NCBI GenBank assembly: GCA_934646005.1
Contig: CAKUED010000006.1
Coordinates: 57,247 to 121,246, forward strand
Direction: 5' to 3'
Length of the DNA: 64,000 nucleotides
From: an uncultured Oscillospiraceae bacterium
GTDB taxonomy: Bacteria; Bacillota; Clostridia; Oscillospirales; Oscillospiraceae
The position numbers and the translations under genes were made by a program. The notes below the pieces were generated by a model that saw only the letters and a list, made by a program, of their open reading frames with translations, was not told the DNA's origin and did no database searches. This document shows, piece by piece, positions 46,927 through 55,145 of the stretch (its first letter is position 1; every line of letters starts with the position of its first letter).

Positions 46927-47799
46927 ATGGAGGTTCAGAAGCAGGCGGGCGTTCTGACCGCGGGCAAGCCCACGGCGGAGCAGTTGGAGAAGATCAATTT
47001 GCAGGCGAAAACGCCGCTGGCGGCGGAGGAGGTTTACGTCTTTTCCGTGCGGCTGTGCGACGATCAGCCGGATCGCGACCACGAGCGGTTCTCGACCGAG
47101 GCGCTGCCGAAGCTGGCGGAGCTGTTTGTGGGGAAAACGGGTGTTGCCGACCACGCGTGGTCGAGCGAGAAGCAGCTCGCGCGCATTTTTGAGACGAGCG
47201 TGGAATACGGGGACGGCGCGGCGTATATCAAAGCCTGGGCGTACATCCTGCGCACGGACAAGACGGCGGAGCTGATCCGCGAGATCGAGGCGGGCATTAA
47301 AAAAGAGGTGTCGGTCGGGTGCGCGATGGGGCGGTCGGTCTGCTCGATCTGCGGGGCGGACTACGGGACGTGCCAGCATGAGAAGGGGCAGGCATACGGC
47401 GGGAAGGAATGCATCGCGGTTTTGTGCGAGCCGCAGGACGCCTACGAATTTTCGTTTGTGGCTGTTCCGGCGCAGCGGAACGCGGGTGTGCTCAAGCGGC
47501 TGCGCGGCGAGGGCGACGAGCTGACGGAATTTGCGCGCGTGCATTTGCAGAAGCAGGCGGAGCTGGGCAGGCAGTACCGCGAGCGGCTGCGCGGGGAGGT
47601 CGTGCGGCTGGCGATGCTGACGGATGTGGCGGTGGAACAGGACGTGCTGGAGATGATGGTATCGGCGCTGACGCCGGAGCAGCTTTTGTCGGCGGAGAAG
47701 AGTCTCACGCGCAAGGCGGAGGGGATGTATCCGCCGGTGTGCCAGCTTGCGGAGCGTCCGGCGGCGGCGAAAAAGACGGACAGCGCGTTTTTGATGTGA
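46927..47799 (+). CDS. Prohead protease-like protein (XkdF-type)
   Basis: This 290-residue protein has an N-terminal part with DRDHERFS and VADHAWSSEKQLARIF, as in phage prohead protease/XkdF-like proteins, followed by a putative zinc cluster CSICGADYGTCQHEKGQAYG and EFSFVAVPAQRNAGV. The C-terminal half (about 200-290) is helical and could serve as a scaffold. Position between portal and capsid supports a head maturation role. The catalytic residues are not certain. Confidence 0.65.
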   Translation: MEVQKQAGVLTAGKPTAEQLEKINLQAKTPLAAEEVYVFSVRLCDDQPDRDHERFSTEALPKLAELFVGKTGVADHAWSSEKQLARIFETSVEYGDGAAYIKAWAYILRTDKTAELIREIEAGIKKEVSVGCAMGRSVCSICGADYGTCQHEKGQAYGGKECIAVLCEPQDAYEFSFVAVPAQRNAGVLKRLRGEGDELTEFARVHLQKQAELGRQYRERLRGEVVRLAMLTDVAVEQDVLEMMVSALTPEQLLSAEKSLTRKAEGMYPPVCQLAERPAAAKKTDSAFLM

Positions 47800-47803
47800 A
47801 AAT

Positions 47804-47825
47804 CAGTGCCCATTTTCCGGCACTG
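47804..47825 (+). promoter_or_regulatory. Hairpin between protease-like and capsid genes
   Basis: CAGTGCC pairs with GGCACTG around an 8-nt loop, followed by TATATTTTA. It may stabilise or weakly attenuate the message ahead of the highly needed capsid proteins. Confidence 0.5.
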
Positions 47826-47847
47826 TATATTTTAAGGAGGTACGACA

Positions 47848-48216
47848 ATGGCAATTTCTTTTGAGGCGATCGCGGAGCGATATGTGACATTCCTCGCAGG
47901 CGACACGGCTGCGGAGGGCAAGCTCTGCAAGGTCACGGCGAACGGTACGGTGGGCGCGTGCGCCGGCGGCGACGATTTTTGCGGCGTCATCACGCAGGTG
48001 CGAAACGGCGCGGCAAGCGTGCTGATGGGCGGCTTTATGAAGCTGCCGTACACCGGCGCGGCGCCCGCGCTGGGCTTTACGGCGCTGGTGGCGGACGGCG
48101 CGAGCGGCGTGCGCGTGCCGGCTGCGGCGACGGAGACGAAGCCCGCGGAGACGGGCAGAAGCCATCTGGTGGTGAGCGTGGACACGGCAAACAAGACCGT
48201 GGGGCTGTTTCTGTAA
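47848..48216 (+). CDS. Small head protein, possible capsid decoration protein
   Basis: This 122-residue, Ala/Gly/Val-rich beta protein (VTFLAGDTAAEGKLCKVT, GVITQVRNGAASVLMGGFMKL) lies immediately before the major capsid gene. Layout and composition recall DUF2190-type or head-decoration proteins. No motif proves this. AAGGAGG precedes the ATG at 47848. Confidence 0.6.
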   Translation: MAISFEAIAERYVTFLAGDTAAEGKLCKVTANGTVGACAGGDDFCGVITQVRNGAASVLMGGFMKLPYTGAAPALGFTALVADGASGVRVPAAATETKPAETGRSHLVVSVDTANKTVGLFL

Positions 48217-48238
48217 TTCGGAAAGGAGAGATTGAACG

Positions 48239-49264
48239 ATGGGTTTTGATTCGATCAGACTGGAAAAGGGTATGTACCGCGAGAGCGGCAAGAGCTTTGC
48301 GCAGGTCCTGGAATCGCTCGACCCGAGCGAACATTACACCGGCACGGCGCTGGAGGGGACGGACGCGTTCCAGCGTCAGCTCAAGCGCTTTGACATCCAC
48401 GCGCGCGGCGCGTACTCCGACCCTGTGGAAAAATTCTTCCGCACGGCGGAATCGAGCGTGCTGTTCCCGGAGTATATTGCCCGCGCGGTGAAGCAGGGCA
48501 TGGAGGAAAACGATGTGCTGCCGAAGATCGTCGCGACCACCACGACCATCGACGCGATGGACTACCGCAGCGTGTTTTCCGCCGCGTCCGAGGAGGACAA
48601 GAAGCTGATGCAGGTCGCCGAGGGCGCGAGCATCCCGGCAACCGAAATTCGCAGCAAGTCGAATCTCGTGAAGCTCAACAAGCGCGGGAGAATGCTGGTG
48701 GCGTCGTATGAGGCCATCCGCTTCCAGAAGCTCGATCTGTTTGCCGTGACGCTGCGCCAGATCGGCGCGTACATCCAGAAGATGCATTTGCAGGACGCGG
48801 TGGACGTGCTGGTGAACGGCGACGGGAATGGCAATGCCGCCGAAACGCTGACCATCGGCACGAGCCCGCTGAGCGGGACGAAGGGGACGCTGACATACGC
48901 GCAGCTCGTGGAGTTCTGGTCGCAGTTTGAGCCGTACACGATGAACGCGCTGCTCGCTTCGGGCGACGCGATGGTGAAGATGCTGAAGCTGACGGAGCTT
49001 CAGAATCCGCTGACCGGGCTCAACTTCCAGGGTACGGGCAAGCTGTCCGCCCCGATGGGCGCGGAGCTGCTGCGCGCGGCGTGCGTGCCGTCCGGCAGGC
49101 TCATCGGTCTCGACCGCCGCTATGCGCTGGAGATGGTGCAGGCGGGCGAGGTGAGCGTGGAATATGACAAGCTCATCGACCGCCAGCTCGAGCGCGCGGC
49201 GATCACGTCCATCTCCGGCTTTGGCAAGATCATGCCGGAGGCGGCGAAGGTGCTGGTGATCTGA
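48239..49264 (+). CDS. Phage major capsid protein (HK97-like, XkdG-type)
   Basis: This 341-residue protein has the expected place and layout for an HK97-fold major capsid: an N-terminal helical arm (about 1-80), SSVLFPEYIARAVKQGMEEND, a basic segment KLNKRGRMLVASYEAI, and a C-terminal beta-rich part (SGFGKIMPEAAKVLVI). A delta/scaffold domain is not evident; the protease-like gene may supply it. AAAGGAGAG lies before the ATG. Confidence 0.8.
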   Translation: MGFDSIRLEKGMYRESGKSFAQVLESLDPSEHYTGTALEGTDAFQRQLKRFDIHARGAYSDPVEKFFRTAESSVLFPEYIARAVKQGMEENDVLPKIVATTTTIDAMDYRSVFSAASEEDKKLMQVAEGASIPATEIRSKSNLVKLNKRGRMLVASYEAIRFQKLDLFAVTLRQIGAYIQKMHLQDAVDVLVNGDGNGNAAETLTIGTSPLSGTKGTLTYAQLVEFWSQFEPYTMNALLASGDAMVKMLKLTELQNPLTGLNFQGTGKLSAPMGAELLRAACVPSGRLIGLDRRYALEMVQAGEVSVEYDKLIDRQLERAAITSISGFGKIMPEAAKVLVI

Positions 49265-49618
49265 TTGGCACGGGCGGACGAAATTTACACGCTGGCGGCG
49301 GGCTTTTCCGCCGCCGGCGCGCCCGATGAGGCGGCGCTGCGGGCGCTTTGCAGCGCGGCGGAGGTCGAGCTGACAAAGAGACTTCGCCGGGATGTGACGG
49401 CGGAGGACTGCGGCGCGTGCTTTGTGTGCGCGGCGGCGATGCTGGCGGCGGCGAATTACCGCGAGGCTGCTGGAACGGGCAGCGTGCAGGCGTTTCGCGT
49501 GGGCGATGTTTCCGTGACGCCGGGGGCGAACAGCGCGCGGGCGCTGCGGGATGCCGCGGAGCGGCTGATGCTGCCGTTTCTCGCGGGCGGGCTTTCGTGC
49601 ATGGGGGTCCTGGGATGA
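49265..49618 (+). CDS. Head-tail connector protein
   Basis: This 117-residue, mainly helical protein follows the capsid gene with no gap (TTG start right after the TGA), as gp6-like connectors do. AALRALCSAAEVELTKRLRRDV resembles their first helices. The assignment rests on order and secondary structure. Confidence 0.6.
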   Translation: MARADEIYTLAAGFSAAGAPDEAALRALCSAAEVELTKRLRRDVTAEDCGACFVCAAAMLAAANYREAAGTGSVQAFRVGDVSVTPGANSARALRDAAERLMLPFLAGGLSCMGVLG

Positions 49619-49947
49619 AGGAGCTGATCGGGCGCATTTTGCAGCAGTACGGCAGCGCGGCGGAGGTCGCGCTGGGCGATAGCACACAGGCGGTGCGGGC
49701 GTTCATCCAGCCGGTGACGGAGGCGGGCTGGGAGAGTGTGCGCAGGACGATGCGCGCCATTGGCGAAATTCCGCGCGGCAGGTTCGTGTACATCGGTCCG
49801 GCGGACGTGCTGCCGGAGGAGGATGCCATCGTGCGCGCGGGCGGGAAAAGCTATCGCGTACAGCGCGCGGAGCGGCTGTTTTTCGCGGACGAGGCGCTGT
49901 ACGTCTGGGGGCTTTTGCGCGAGACGGGAGGAACGGCGGATGCATGA
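49615..49947 (+). CDS. Head closure/head-tail joining protein (XkdH-like)
   Basis: This 110-residue beta-rich protein has GRFVYIGPADVLPEEDAIVRAGGKSYRVQ, the pattern of small head-closure proteins. It overlaps both neighbours by 4 to 8 nt. Position after the connector supports the call. Confidence 0.6.
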   Translation: MKELIGRILQQYGSAAEVALGDSTQAVRAFIQPVTEAGWESVRRTMRAIGEIPRGRFVYIGPADVLPEEDAIVRAGGKSYRVQRAERLFFADEALYVWGLLRETGGTADA

Positions 49948-50425
49948 GCTGATCGAGGCGGTCTGCAAGCTGCTGGCAGAGGCGGGCGTGACAGTCGTGC
50001 GGCAGTTTTATCCCGGGGCCGCGCCGGAGCTGGACGCGCCGGTGACGGCGGTGGGCTTGCAGGGCGCGAAGAGCGGCGCGGCGGCGCAGTTTTCGTATCT
50101 GGGGATGCGGGAGGACGCGGACGGCGGGCGCACGGCGCTGTATGGCTGCGAGCTGGCGGCGGAAATTTTGATGCAGATCTTTGCGCCGCGGCGCGGCGGG
50201 TCGGCGGCGTGCTACGCCGAGACAGAGAAGGTCGTCGCGGCGCTGTCAAATGGCGCGGCGGGCGTGCAGCTCGCGGGGATCACCGTGGGCGCGTGTGAGT
50301 ATGACGCGCAGAGCGACTGCTTCGTCTGCCCGGTGCGCGCGCAGGCGCAGGCGTATGTTTACGCCGTGACGGACGAGGACGAGACGGAATTTACGGACTT
50401 TATTCTGAAGGGAGCGGTCAAATGA
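49940..50425 (+). CDS. Tail completion/terminator protein (XkdJ-like)
   Basis: This 161-residue alpha/beta protein (MHELIEAVCKLLAEAGV at the start) lies directly before the sheath gene, the usual place of the tail terminator in myophage-like clusters. The C-terminal acidic VTDEDETEFTDFILKGAVK is common in this group. It overlaps its upstream neighbour by 8 nt. Confidence 0.55.
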   Translation: MHELIEAVCKLLAEAGVTVVRQFYPGAAPELDAPVTAVGLQGAKSGAAAQFSYLGMREDADGGRTALYGCELAAEILMQIFAPRRGGSAACYAETEKVVAALSNGAAGVQLAGITVGACEYDAQSDCFVCPVRAQAQAYVYAVTDEDETEFTDFILKGAVK

Positions 50426-51474
50426 GCATTACCTATCATGAGCGCCCGGGCGTTTACTCCGACTACGATGCGTCGAGCATCGTGGCGGTGGGGACGGCGC
50501 AGCGCGTGATCGCGCTGATCGGCACGTCGAGCGCGAAGGCGGGCGTTTACACGCTGACGTCCTACGCGGGAGCGCAGGAGGTATTCGGCGCGGACAGCCA
50601 GCTCGGCAAGATGCTGAAGCTGGCGTATCAGAACGGCGCGGGGACGGTTTTGGCATACCCGGTGGCGGAGGACAGCGCGGCGGCGTACAGCCCGGCGGTA
50701 TCCGCGATTCTGGCTGAAAAGAGGTCGAGCTTGTGCGTGCTGGGGTCGGCGCTGGAGGCGGTGCAGACGGCGTTCTGCACGGCGCTTTCCGGCGCGGCGC
50801 AGCAGAAGGGCGAGTGCATCGGCATCTGCGGCATGGGTGCGGCGACGGCGGCGCAGCTCGGCGCACGGGCGCAGAAGCTCAACTGCGAGCGCGTGGTGCT
50901 TGTCGGTCCGCAGGTGTATGTTGCGGGCGAGACGGCGGCGCAGGACGGGTGCATGGCGGCGGCGGCTCTGGCGGGGGCGCTGGCAGCCGAGCGCGACCCG
51001 GCGCTGCCGCTGAGCGGGCTGGAATTACAGGGGCTGACGGGCGTGACGGCGGTGTATTCCGACACGGAATACGACGCGCTGGCGGCAGCCGGTGTGACGG
51101 CGCTGGAATGCGAGGGCGGCAGGGTGCAGGTCATCCGCGCGCTCACGACGCGCAGCAAGACCGGCGGCAGCGCGGACAAGACGTATCGGGAGCTGACGAC
51201 GATGCTCATTCTCGACGAGCTCATCCCGGCGATCCGCACGGCGCTGCGCACGAAATTTGCGCACGCGAAAAATAACGCCCTCACGCGCAAGGCCATCCGC
51301 AATCAGGTGGTTTTGGAGCTGGAAGAGCGCGTGGAGCGCGAGATCATCGAGGGCTATGACAAGCTGACGGTGACGGCGGCGCAGGACGACCGCACGACGT
51401 GTGTGGTGGAATTTGAGTTTACGGTGGTGCAGGGGCTCAACCGCATCCTGCTCACGGCGCACATGAATGTGTAA
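50422..51474 (+). CDS. Contractile tail sheath protein (XkdK-like)
   Basis: This 350-residue protein starts with ERPGVYSDYDASSIVAV and SYAGAQEVFGADSQL, as phage sheath proteins do, and ends in a conserved C-terminal domain (FTVVQGLNRILLTAHMNV) that interlocks sheath subunits. It is shorter than the roughly 450-residue PBSX sheath. The presence of a sheath defines a contractile, myophage-type tail. Confidence 0.87.
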   Translation: MSITYHERPGVYSDYDASSIVAVGTAQRVIALIGTSSAKAGVYTLTSYAGAQEVFGADSQLGKMLKLAYQNGAGTVLAYPVAEDSAAAYSPAVSAILAEKRSSLCVLGSALEAVQTAFCTALSGAAQQKGECIGICGMGAATAAQLGARAQKLNCERVVLVGPQVYVAGETAAQDGCMAAAALAGALAAERDPALPLSGLELQGLTGVTAVYSDTEYDALAAAGVTALECEGGRVQVIRALTTRSKTGGSADKTYRELTTMLILDELIPAIRTALRTKFAHAKNNALTRKAIRNQVVLELEERVEREIIEGYDKLTVTAAQDDRTTCVVEFEFTVVQGLNRILLTAHMNV

Positions 51475-51486
51475 GGAGGGGCGCAG

Positions 51487-51876
51487 ATGACGGGGATCAA
51501 GGTGCCGACGACGGCGGATATTTACTTGGAAGTAGACGGTCGCCGTGTGGCGGTGGTGCAGAGCTACAAGGTGACGGCGAAGCGCTCGAGCAAGGCGATC
51601 TATGCCTTTGGGCAGGAGCAGCCGGTGGCGACCATCCGCGGTCAGGGGCGGTACATCATCGAGCTGACGCGCATTTACGCGACCGACGAGGCGATCCGCG
51701 ACGGGGTGAAGTTCCTCGATCTGGAGGACTTCTCGCTGGTGGTGTGCAAGCCTGACCGCAGCGTCATTTACGGCGGCTGTCAGTGGAGCGAGGTGCAGGA
51801 GAGCGCCGAGGTCGGCGGGAACGTGATGGAAAAGGTCACGCTGGAGGCGCGCAGCCGCGTGGAGACGGCGCAGTGA
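51487..51876 (+). CDS. Tail tube protein (XkdM-like)
   Basis: This 129-residue protein directly after the sheath begins with TADIYLEVDGRRVAVVQSYKV and contains YIIELTRIYATDEAI and FSLVVCKPDRSVIYGGCQW, the pattern of XkdM tube proteins that stack into the inner tube. It ends in a 4-nt overlap with the next gene. Confidence 0.82.
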   Translation: MTGIKVPTTADIYLEVDGRRVAVVQSYKVTAKRSSKAIYAFGQEQPVATIRGQGRYIIELTRIYATDEAIRDGVKFLDLEDFSLVVCKPDRSVIYGGCQWSEVQESAEVGGNVMEKVTLEARSRVETAQ

Positions 51877-52532
51877 CCGGCGCGGTACGCGCGCTGCTGC
51901 TGCCGGAGACGGAATGCGATGGGCTGCGGCTCGTGCCGGTGTCGGCGTATGCGCTGCTTCAGGCGCAGGCGGAGGCGGACAGGCTGGCGGGGGAGAACCG
52001 CGCGGCGGCGGGGCTTTGCGCGGGAGCGTGCATCGTGGCGCGCGCGGCGCGCGGCAAGGACGGCGCGCGGGTATTTTCGGACGGCGAGGAGGCTTTGCGC
52101 ACGCTTTCGGCAGAAGCAATTGAGCGGCTGATGCAGGCGTATGAGCAGATGACGCAGGCGGGGCGTCTGACCGGCGGGGCGGACGAGGAGCAGGCGCTGT
52201 TAGACGCGATGGAGCAGGACGCGCAGGAGCGGCTGCGCTGGCGCGTTTTGCGGGCGTTTGGCGTGCTGCCGACAGAGGCGCGGGCGCGGGAGCTGACGCA
52301 GGGGGAGCTTGTTTACTGCGCGATGCAGCTTTGCCTCGACGAGCGGGAGGAGCTGGCGCGGCTCTGCCCGGCGTGCCGCGAGGCGGCACGCACGGCGCGG
52401 TGCGTCTGCTGCGGCGCGCCGCTGCCGGAGGAAAACGCGGCGTTTGACGAAAAGCGGTATGAGGAGCTGAAGCGCGATGGAGTACATCGAGAGAGTGCTG
52501 CTGCGGCACACGGCGCTGGCGGCGGCGATTGA
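51873..52532 (+). CDS. Tail assembly chaperone-like protein (XkdN position)
   Basis: The 219-residue product begins at GTG 51873 overlapping the tube stop. It has a helical N-terminal part, a middle domain RWRVLRAFGVLPTEARARELTQGELVYCAMQLCLDE, and a four-Cys knuckle CPACREAARTARCVCC near residue 170. The place is that of the tail assembly chaperone. Its last 19 residues overlap the next gene in another frame, so part of the product could arise by frameshift in the manner of known chaperone pairs. Confidence 0.65.
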   Translation: MTGAVRALLLPETECDGLRLVPVSAYALLQAQAEADRLAGENRAAAGLCAGACIVARAARGKDGARVFSDGEEALRTLSAEAIERLMQAYEQMTQAGRLTGGADEEQALLDAMEQDAQERLRWRVLRAFGVLPTEARARELTQGELVYCAMQLCLDEREELARLCPACREAARTARCVCCGAPLPEENAAFDEKRYEELKRDGVHRESAAAAHGAGGGD

Positions 52533-52932
52533 GGACGGACGCGCGCCGGAGGCGGCGGACGCGATGCCGGAAGCGGTCGTGACAGGCGGAAGTGCGGTCT
52601 CCGCGGGGGCGGAGGAGGCTTCGCCCGACGCTGCGCGGGCGCTGACGCAGAACGGCGGGACGGAACATTCGCCGCTGGCGGCGCTGGCGGAGGAATTACG
52701 GGACTATGCCGCCGCGCGGCAGGCGGCGGAGGCGGTGCGGCAGCGCGCGGCACGGTTTGAGACGGTACGCGCCAGCGGCGAGGTCGGCGCGGCGGCAGGC
52801 GGTCAGGGCGGCGTGCGCACGAGCGTATCGGCGCAGATGCAGGTGACAGGACTGGCGGGCGCGCAGACGGCGTGGTCGATGGCGGAAATTTCGCGCTTTT
52901 TTGAGCGTGACGCAAGACGGTACGGAGGATAG
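52477..52932 (+). CDS. Small protein at the tape-measure position
   Basis: I do not recognise it. The 151-residue product has a short N-terminal helix (MEYIERVLLRHTALAAAIEDG), an Ala/Glu-rich middle and a C-terminal AWSMAEISRFFERDARRYGG. It occupies the place where contractile phages encode a tape measure of several hundred residues, but it has no membrane helices or long coiled coil. It may be a second chaperone product, a very short tape measure, or the remnant left after its loss. It overlaps the previous gene by 56 nt. Confidence 0.6.
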   Translation: MEYIERVLLRHTALAAAIEDGRAPEAADAMPEAVVTGGSAVSAGAEEASPDAARALTQNGGTEHSPLAALAEELRDYAAARQAAEAVRQRAARFETVRASGEVGAAAGGQGGVRTSVSAQMQVTGLAGAQTAWSMAEISRFFERDARRYGG

Positions 52933-52935
52933 GAT

Positions 52936-53493
52936 ATGCTGCTTGCAATGCAGTACAAGACATTTGTATGGGTGAACAACCCGAAAAGCTACACGCTCTC
53001 GTGCGAGCGGCTGACGGCGGCGCACAAGATCCCGCTGGGCGATTACTGCGTGCAGGATCTCGGCAGGAGCTGCACGGTGCTGCGCGGCGAGGGCGAGTTT
53101 TTCGGCGCGGGGGCGTATACGCAGTTCCGGCGGCTGATGGAGGTATTCCGCTCGCCGGGGGCGGGCGCGCTGCGCCATCCGGTGTGGCAGTGCAGCCGGG
53201 CGTATTTTACGCGGCTGGAGCTGGCGCAGGAGCCGCGCGAGGATTATGTGGCGTACAGCTTTGAGTTTTGCGATGCGGGCGAGGAGCAGGCAGCGCCGGA
53301 GGCGGCGGCGAGTTCGGGGACTGCGGACAGCGCGGCGGCAAACAGGGCGCGGACGGTGACGGTGCGCACGGGCGACACGCTCTGGGCGCTGTGCCGGACG
53401 TATGGGCTGACCATGCGGCAGATGCTGGCGTATAACCCGCAAATTCGTGACCCCGACCTCATTCACACGGGAGAGGAGCTGTGGATCGGATGA
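52936..53493 (+). CDS. LysM-domain tail protein (XkdP-like)
   Basis: The 185-residue protein has an N-terminal tail-associated domain (about 1-115, ending YVAYSFEFCD) and a C-terminal LysM domain (about 137-185: VRTGDTLWALCRTYGLTMRQMLAYNPQI...GEELWIG). In PBSX the same order (XkdP) links the tail tube tip to the baseplate hub. It overlaps the next gene by 4 nt. Confidence 0.82.
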   Translation: MLLAMQYKTFVWVNNPKSYTLSCERLTAAHKIPLGDYCVQDLGRSCTVLRGEGEFFGAGAYTQFRRLMEVFRSPGAGALRHPVWQCSRAYFTRLELAQEPREDYVAYSFEFCDAGEEQAAPEAAASSGTADSAAANRARTVTVRTGDTLWALCRTYGLTMRQMLAYNPQIRDPDLIHTGEELWIG

Positions 53494-54419
53494 CGGGATG
53501 CTTGCGGCTTTGCAGCGGGGTGGCTGTTTCGCTGCCGCCGCTGTTGGAATGGTCCATCCGGCAGACGGACGGCGACCCGTGCGGGAGCTTTTCGGTGCGC
53601 TTCGCGTTTGAAGCGGCGTGGCTGCCGGTCTTAAAACAGGCGGTCGGGTTTACGGCGGAGGACGGCGGGCAGACGGTGTTTACCGGGCTGGTGGACGATT
53701 TTGCGGTGAAGCTCGACCGGCGCGGCGCGCTGGCGGAGGTATCGGGGCGGTCGATGGCGGCGGCGCTGATGGACAATCAGGTGCGCGCGGCGGAATTTGT
53801 GAGCGCGCAGCTCGCGGATATTCTGCGGCTGTATGTGAAGCCCTACGGCATCACGCGCATTGACGCCGCGCCGATGGGGCAGGTGGCGAATTTCGCCGTG
53901 GAGACGGGCTACACCTGCTGGCAGGTCTTGACCGGGTTCTGCCGCCACAGCGCGGATATTTTTCCGCGCTTCGCGCCCGACGGGACGCTGGTGCTGCGGA
54001 AAAATACGAATCCGCGGCGCGCGGTGATCGAGGCGGAACAGGTGCGCGCGTGCAGCTATGTGCAGAATCGCTACGGCGCGGCTGCGCGGCAGGTGATGGT
54101 GAACACGCGCACGGGTGAGCAGCAGGTCGCGGAAAACGCGGAGCTGAAAAAGCTCGGCGTGCAGTGTACGCACGTCAGCGGTATGACGGGCGGCGGCAAG
54201 CTGCGCGCGACGTGGCGTACGGCGGCGCAGCGGCTGGCGGACAGCGCGCGGGAGCTCCGGCAGGCGACGGTGCAGCTCACGGGGACGGCGGATATTTTGC
54301 CGGGGGACGCAGTTGAGCTGCGGCTGCCGGGGTTGGGCGCGGCGGAAGAACTGAGCGTGGCGGCAGTCGTGCACTGCGGCGGCGATACGGGCGTTTTTAC
54401 GACGCTGGAACTGAGGTGA
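53490..54419 (+). CDS. Baseplate hub protein (XkdQ / late-control D-like)
   Basis: This 309-residue protein has the phage late-control gpD/XkdQ layout: an N-terminal beta domain (FTGLVDDFAVKLDRRGALAEVSGR), SMAAALMDNQ, and a C-terminal domain closing at TGVFTTLELR. ATG at 53490 overlaps the LysM stop; GTG at 53481 is too close to AGGAG. It would form the hub between tube and spike. Confidence 0.78.
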   Translation: MTGCLRLCSGVAVSLPPLLEWSIRQTDGDPCGSFSVRFAFEAAWLPVLKQAVGFTAEDGGQTVFTGLVDDFAVKLDRRGALAEVSGRSMAAALMDNQVRAAEFVSAQLADILRLYVKPYGITRIDAAPMGQVANFAVETGYTCWQVLTGFCRHSADIFPRFAPDGTLVLRKNTNPRRAVIEAEQVRACSYVQNRYGAAARQVMVNTRTGEQQVAENAELKKLGVQCTHVSGMTGGGKLRATWRTAAQRLADSARELRQATVQLTGTADILPGDAVELRLPGLGAAEELSVAAVVHCGGDTGVFTTLELR

Positions 54420-54426
54420 AGGAACA

Positions 54427-54798
54427 ATGTGGCTTTCCAGAAGGATCACGCACCCGGAGCAGGAGACCGAGGCGGCGGCGCTGGGGACGATCAGCATGGG
54501 CGGCAGCCGCGCGGCGGTGGTGACGGACGGGGAAAAGCGCGATGTGCGCATCATCTCGCCCGGCGGCTATTGCTGGCAGCCGGGCGCGGGGGAGAGCGTT
54601 CTGGTGCTCAAGGCGAGCCAGACGTATATCCCCGGCGCGCTGCAAAAAGCGCAGGCGGAGCTTGCGCCGGGCGAGGTGATGGTATTTTCCAACGCGGCGC
54701 GGATCGTTTTGCGCAACAACGGCGATGTGGAGCTGAAGGGCAAGGTGCGCATCACGGGGCGGCTGTTTGTAAACGGAAGGGAGCTGGGCGCGGAATGA
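54427..54798 (+). CDS. Baseplate spike-type protein (gpV/XkdR-like)
   Basis: This 123-residue protein has an OB-like N-terminal part (ISPGGYCWQPGAGESVLVL) and a C-terminal repeat-rich beta segment (GDVELKGKVRITGRLFVNG), as in small phage spike or gpV-like proteins that pierce membranes. Identification rests on this pattern and on order after the hub gene. Confidence 0.65.
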   Translation: MWLSRRITHPEQETEAAALGTISMGGSRAAVVTDGEKRDVRIISPGGYCWQPGAGESVLVLKASQTYIPGALQKAQAELAPGEVMVFSNAARIVLRNNGDVELKGKVRITGRLFVNGRELGAE

Positions 54799-55145
54799 TG
54801 GAGAATTTGCTGCGCGGCGGCGATTATGTGCCGGACGGGTTCGGCGGGTTCGTGCGGCTGCGCGGGGAGGAAAAGGAGTTACAGCGGGCGCTGTACCGGC
54901 TGACGTGCCGGCGCGGCGCGCTGTGCTTTCTGCCGCGGCTCGGAAGCCGCCTTTACCGCCTGGGGCGCGAAAAAACCGCCGCCCGGGATCAGGCGGCGAT
55001 GCAGATGGCGGCGGAGGCGCTGGCGGATATGGACGTGACGGTCGTGGAGGCGCGGGTGCGCAATGTCTCCGACGATCAGGTGACGGCGGAATTTATCCTG
55101 CGCGCGAAGAGCGGCGCGCAGACGGCGGTGGAGGTGACGGTATGA
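54795..55145 (+). CDS. Baseplate wedge protein (gp25/XkdS-like)
   Basis: This 116-residue protein has the gpW/gp25 type order: LYRLTCRRGALCFLPRLGSRLYRL then ALADMDVTVVEARVRNVSDDQV. It starts in an ATGA overlap and ends in one, between spike and baseplate J, exactly as in PBSX-type clusters. Confidence 0.75.
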   Translation: MMENLLRGGDYVPDGFGGFVRLRGEEKELQRALYRLTCRRGALCFLPRLGSRLYRLGREKTAARDQAAMQMAAEALADMDVTVVEARVRNVSDDQVTAEFILRAKSGAQTAVEVTV

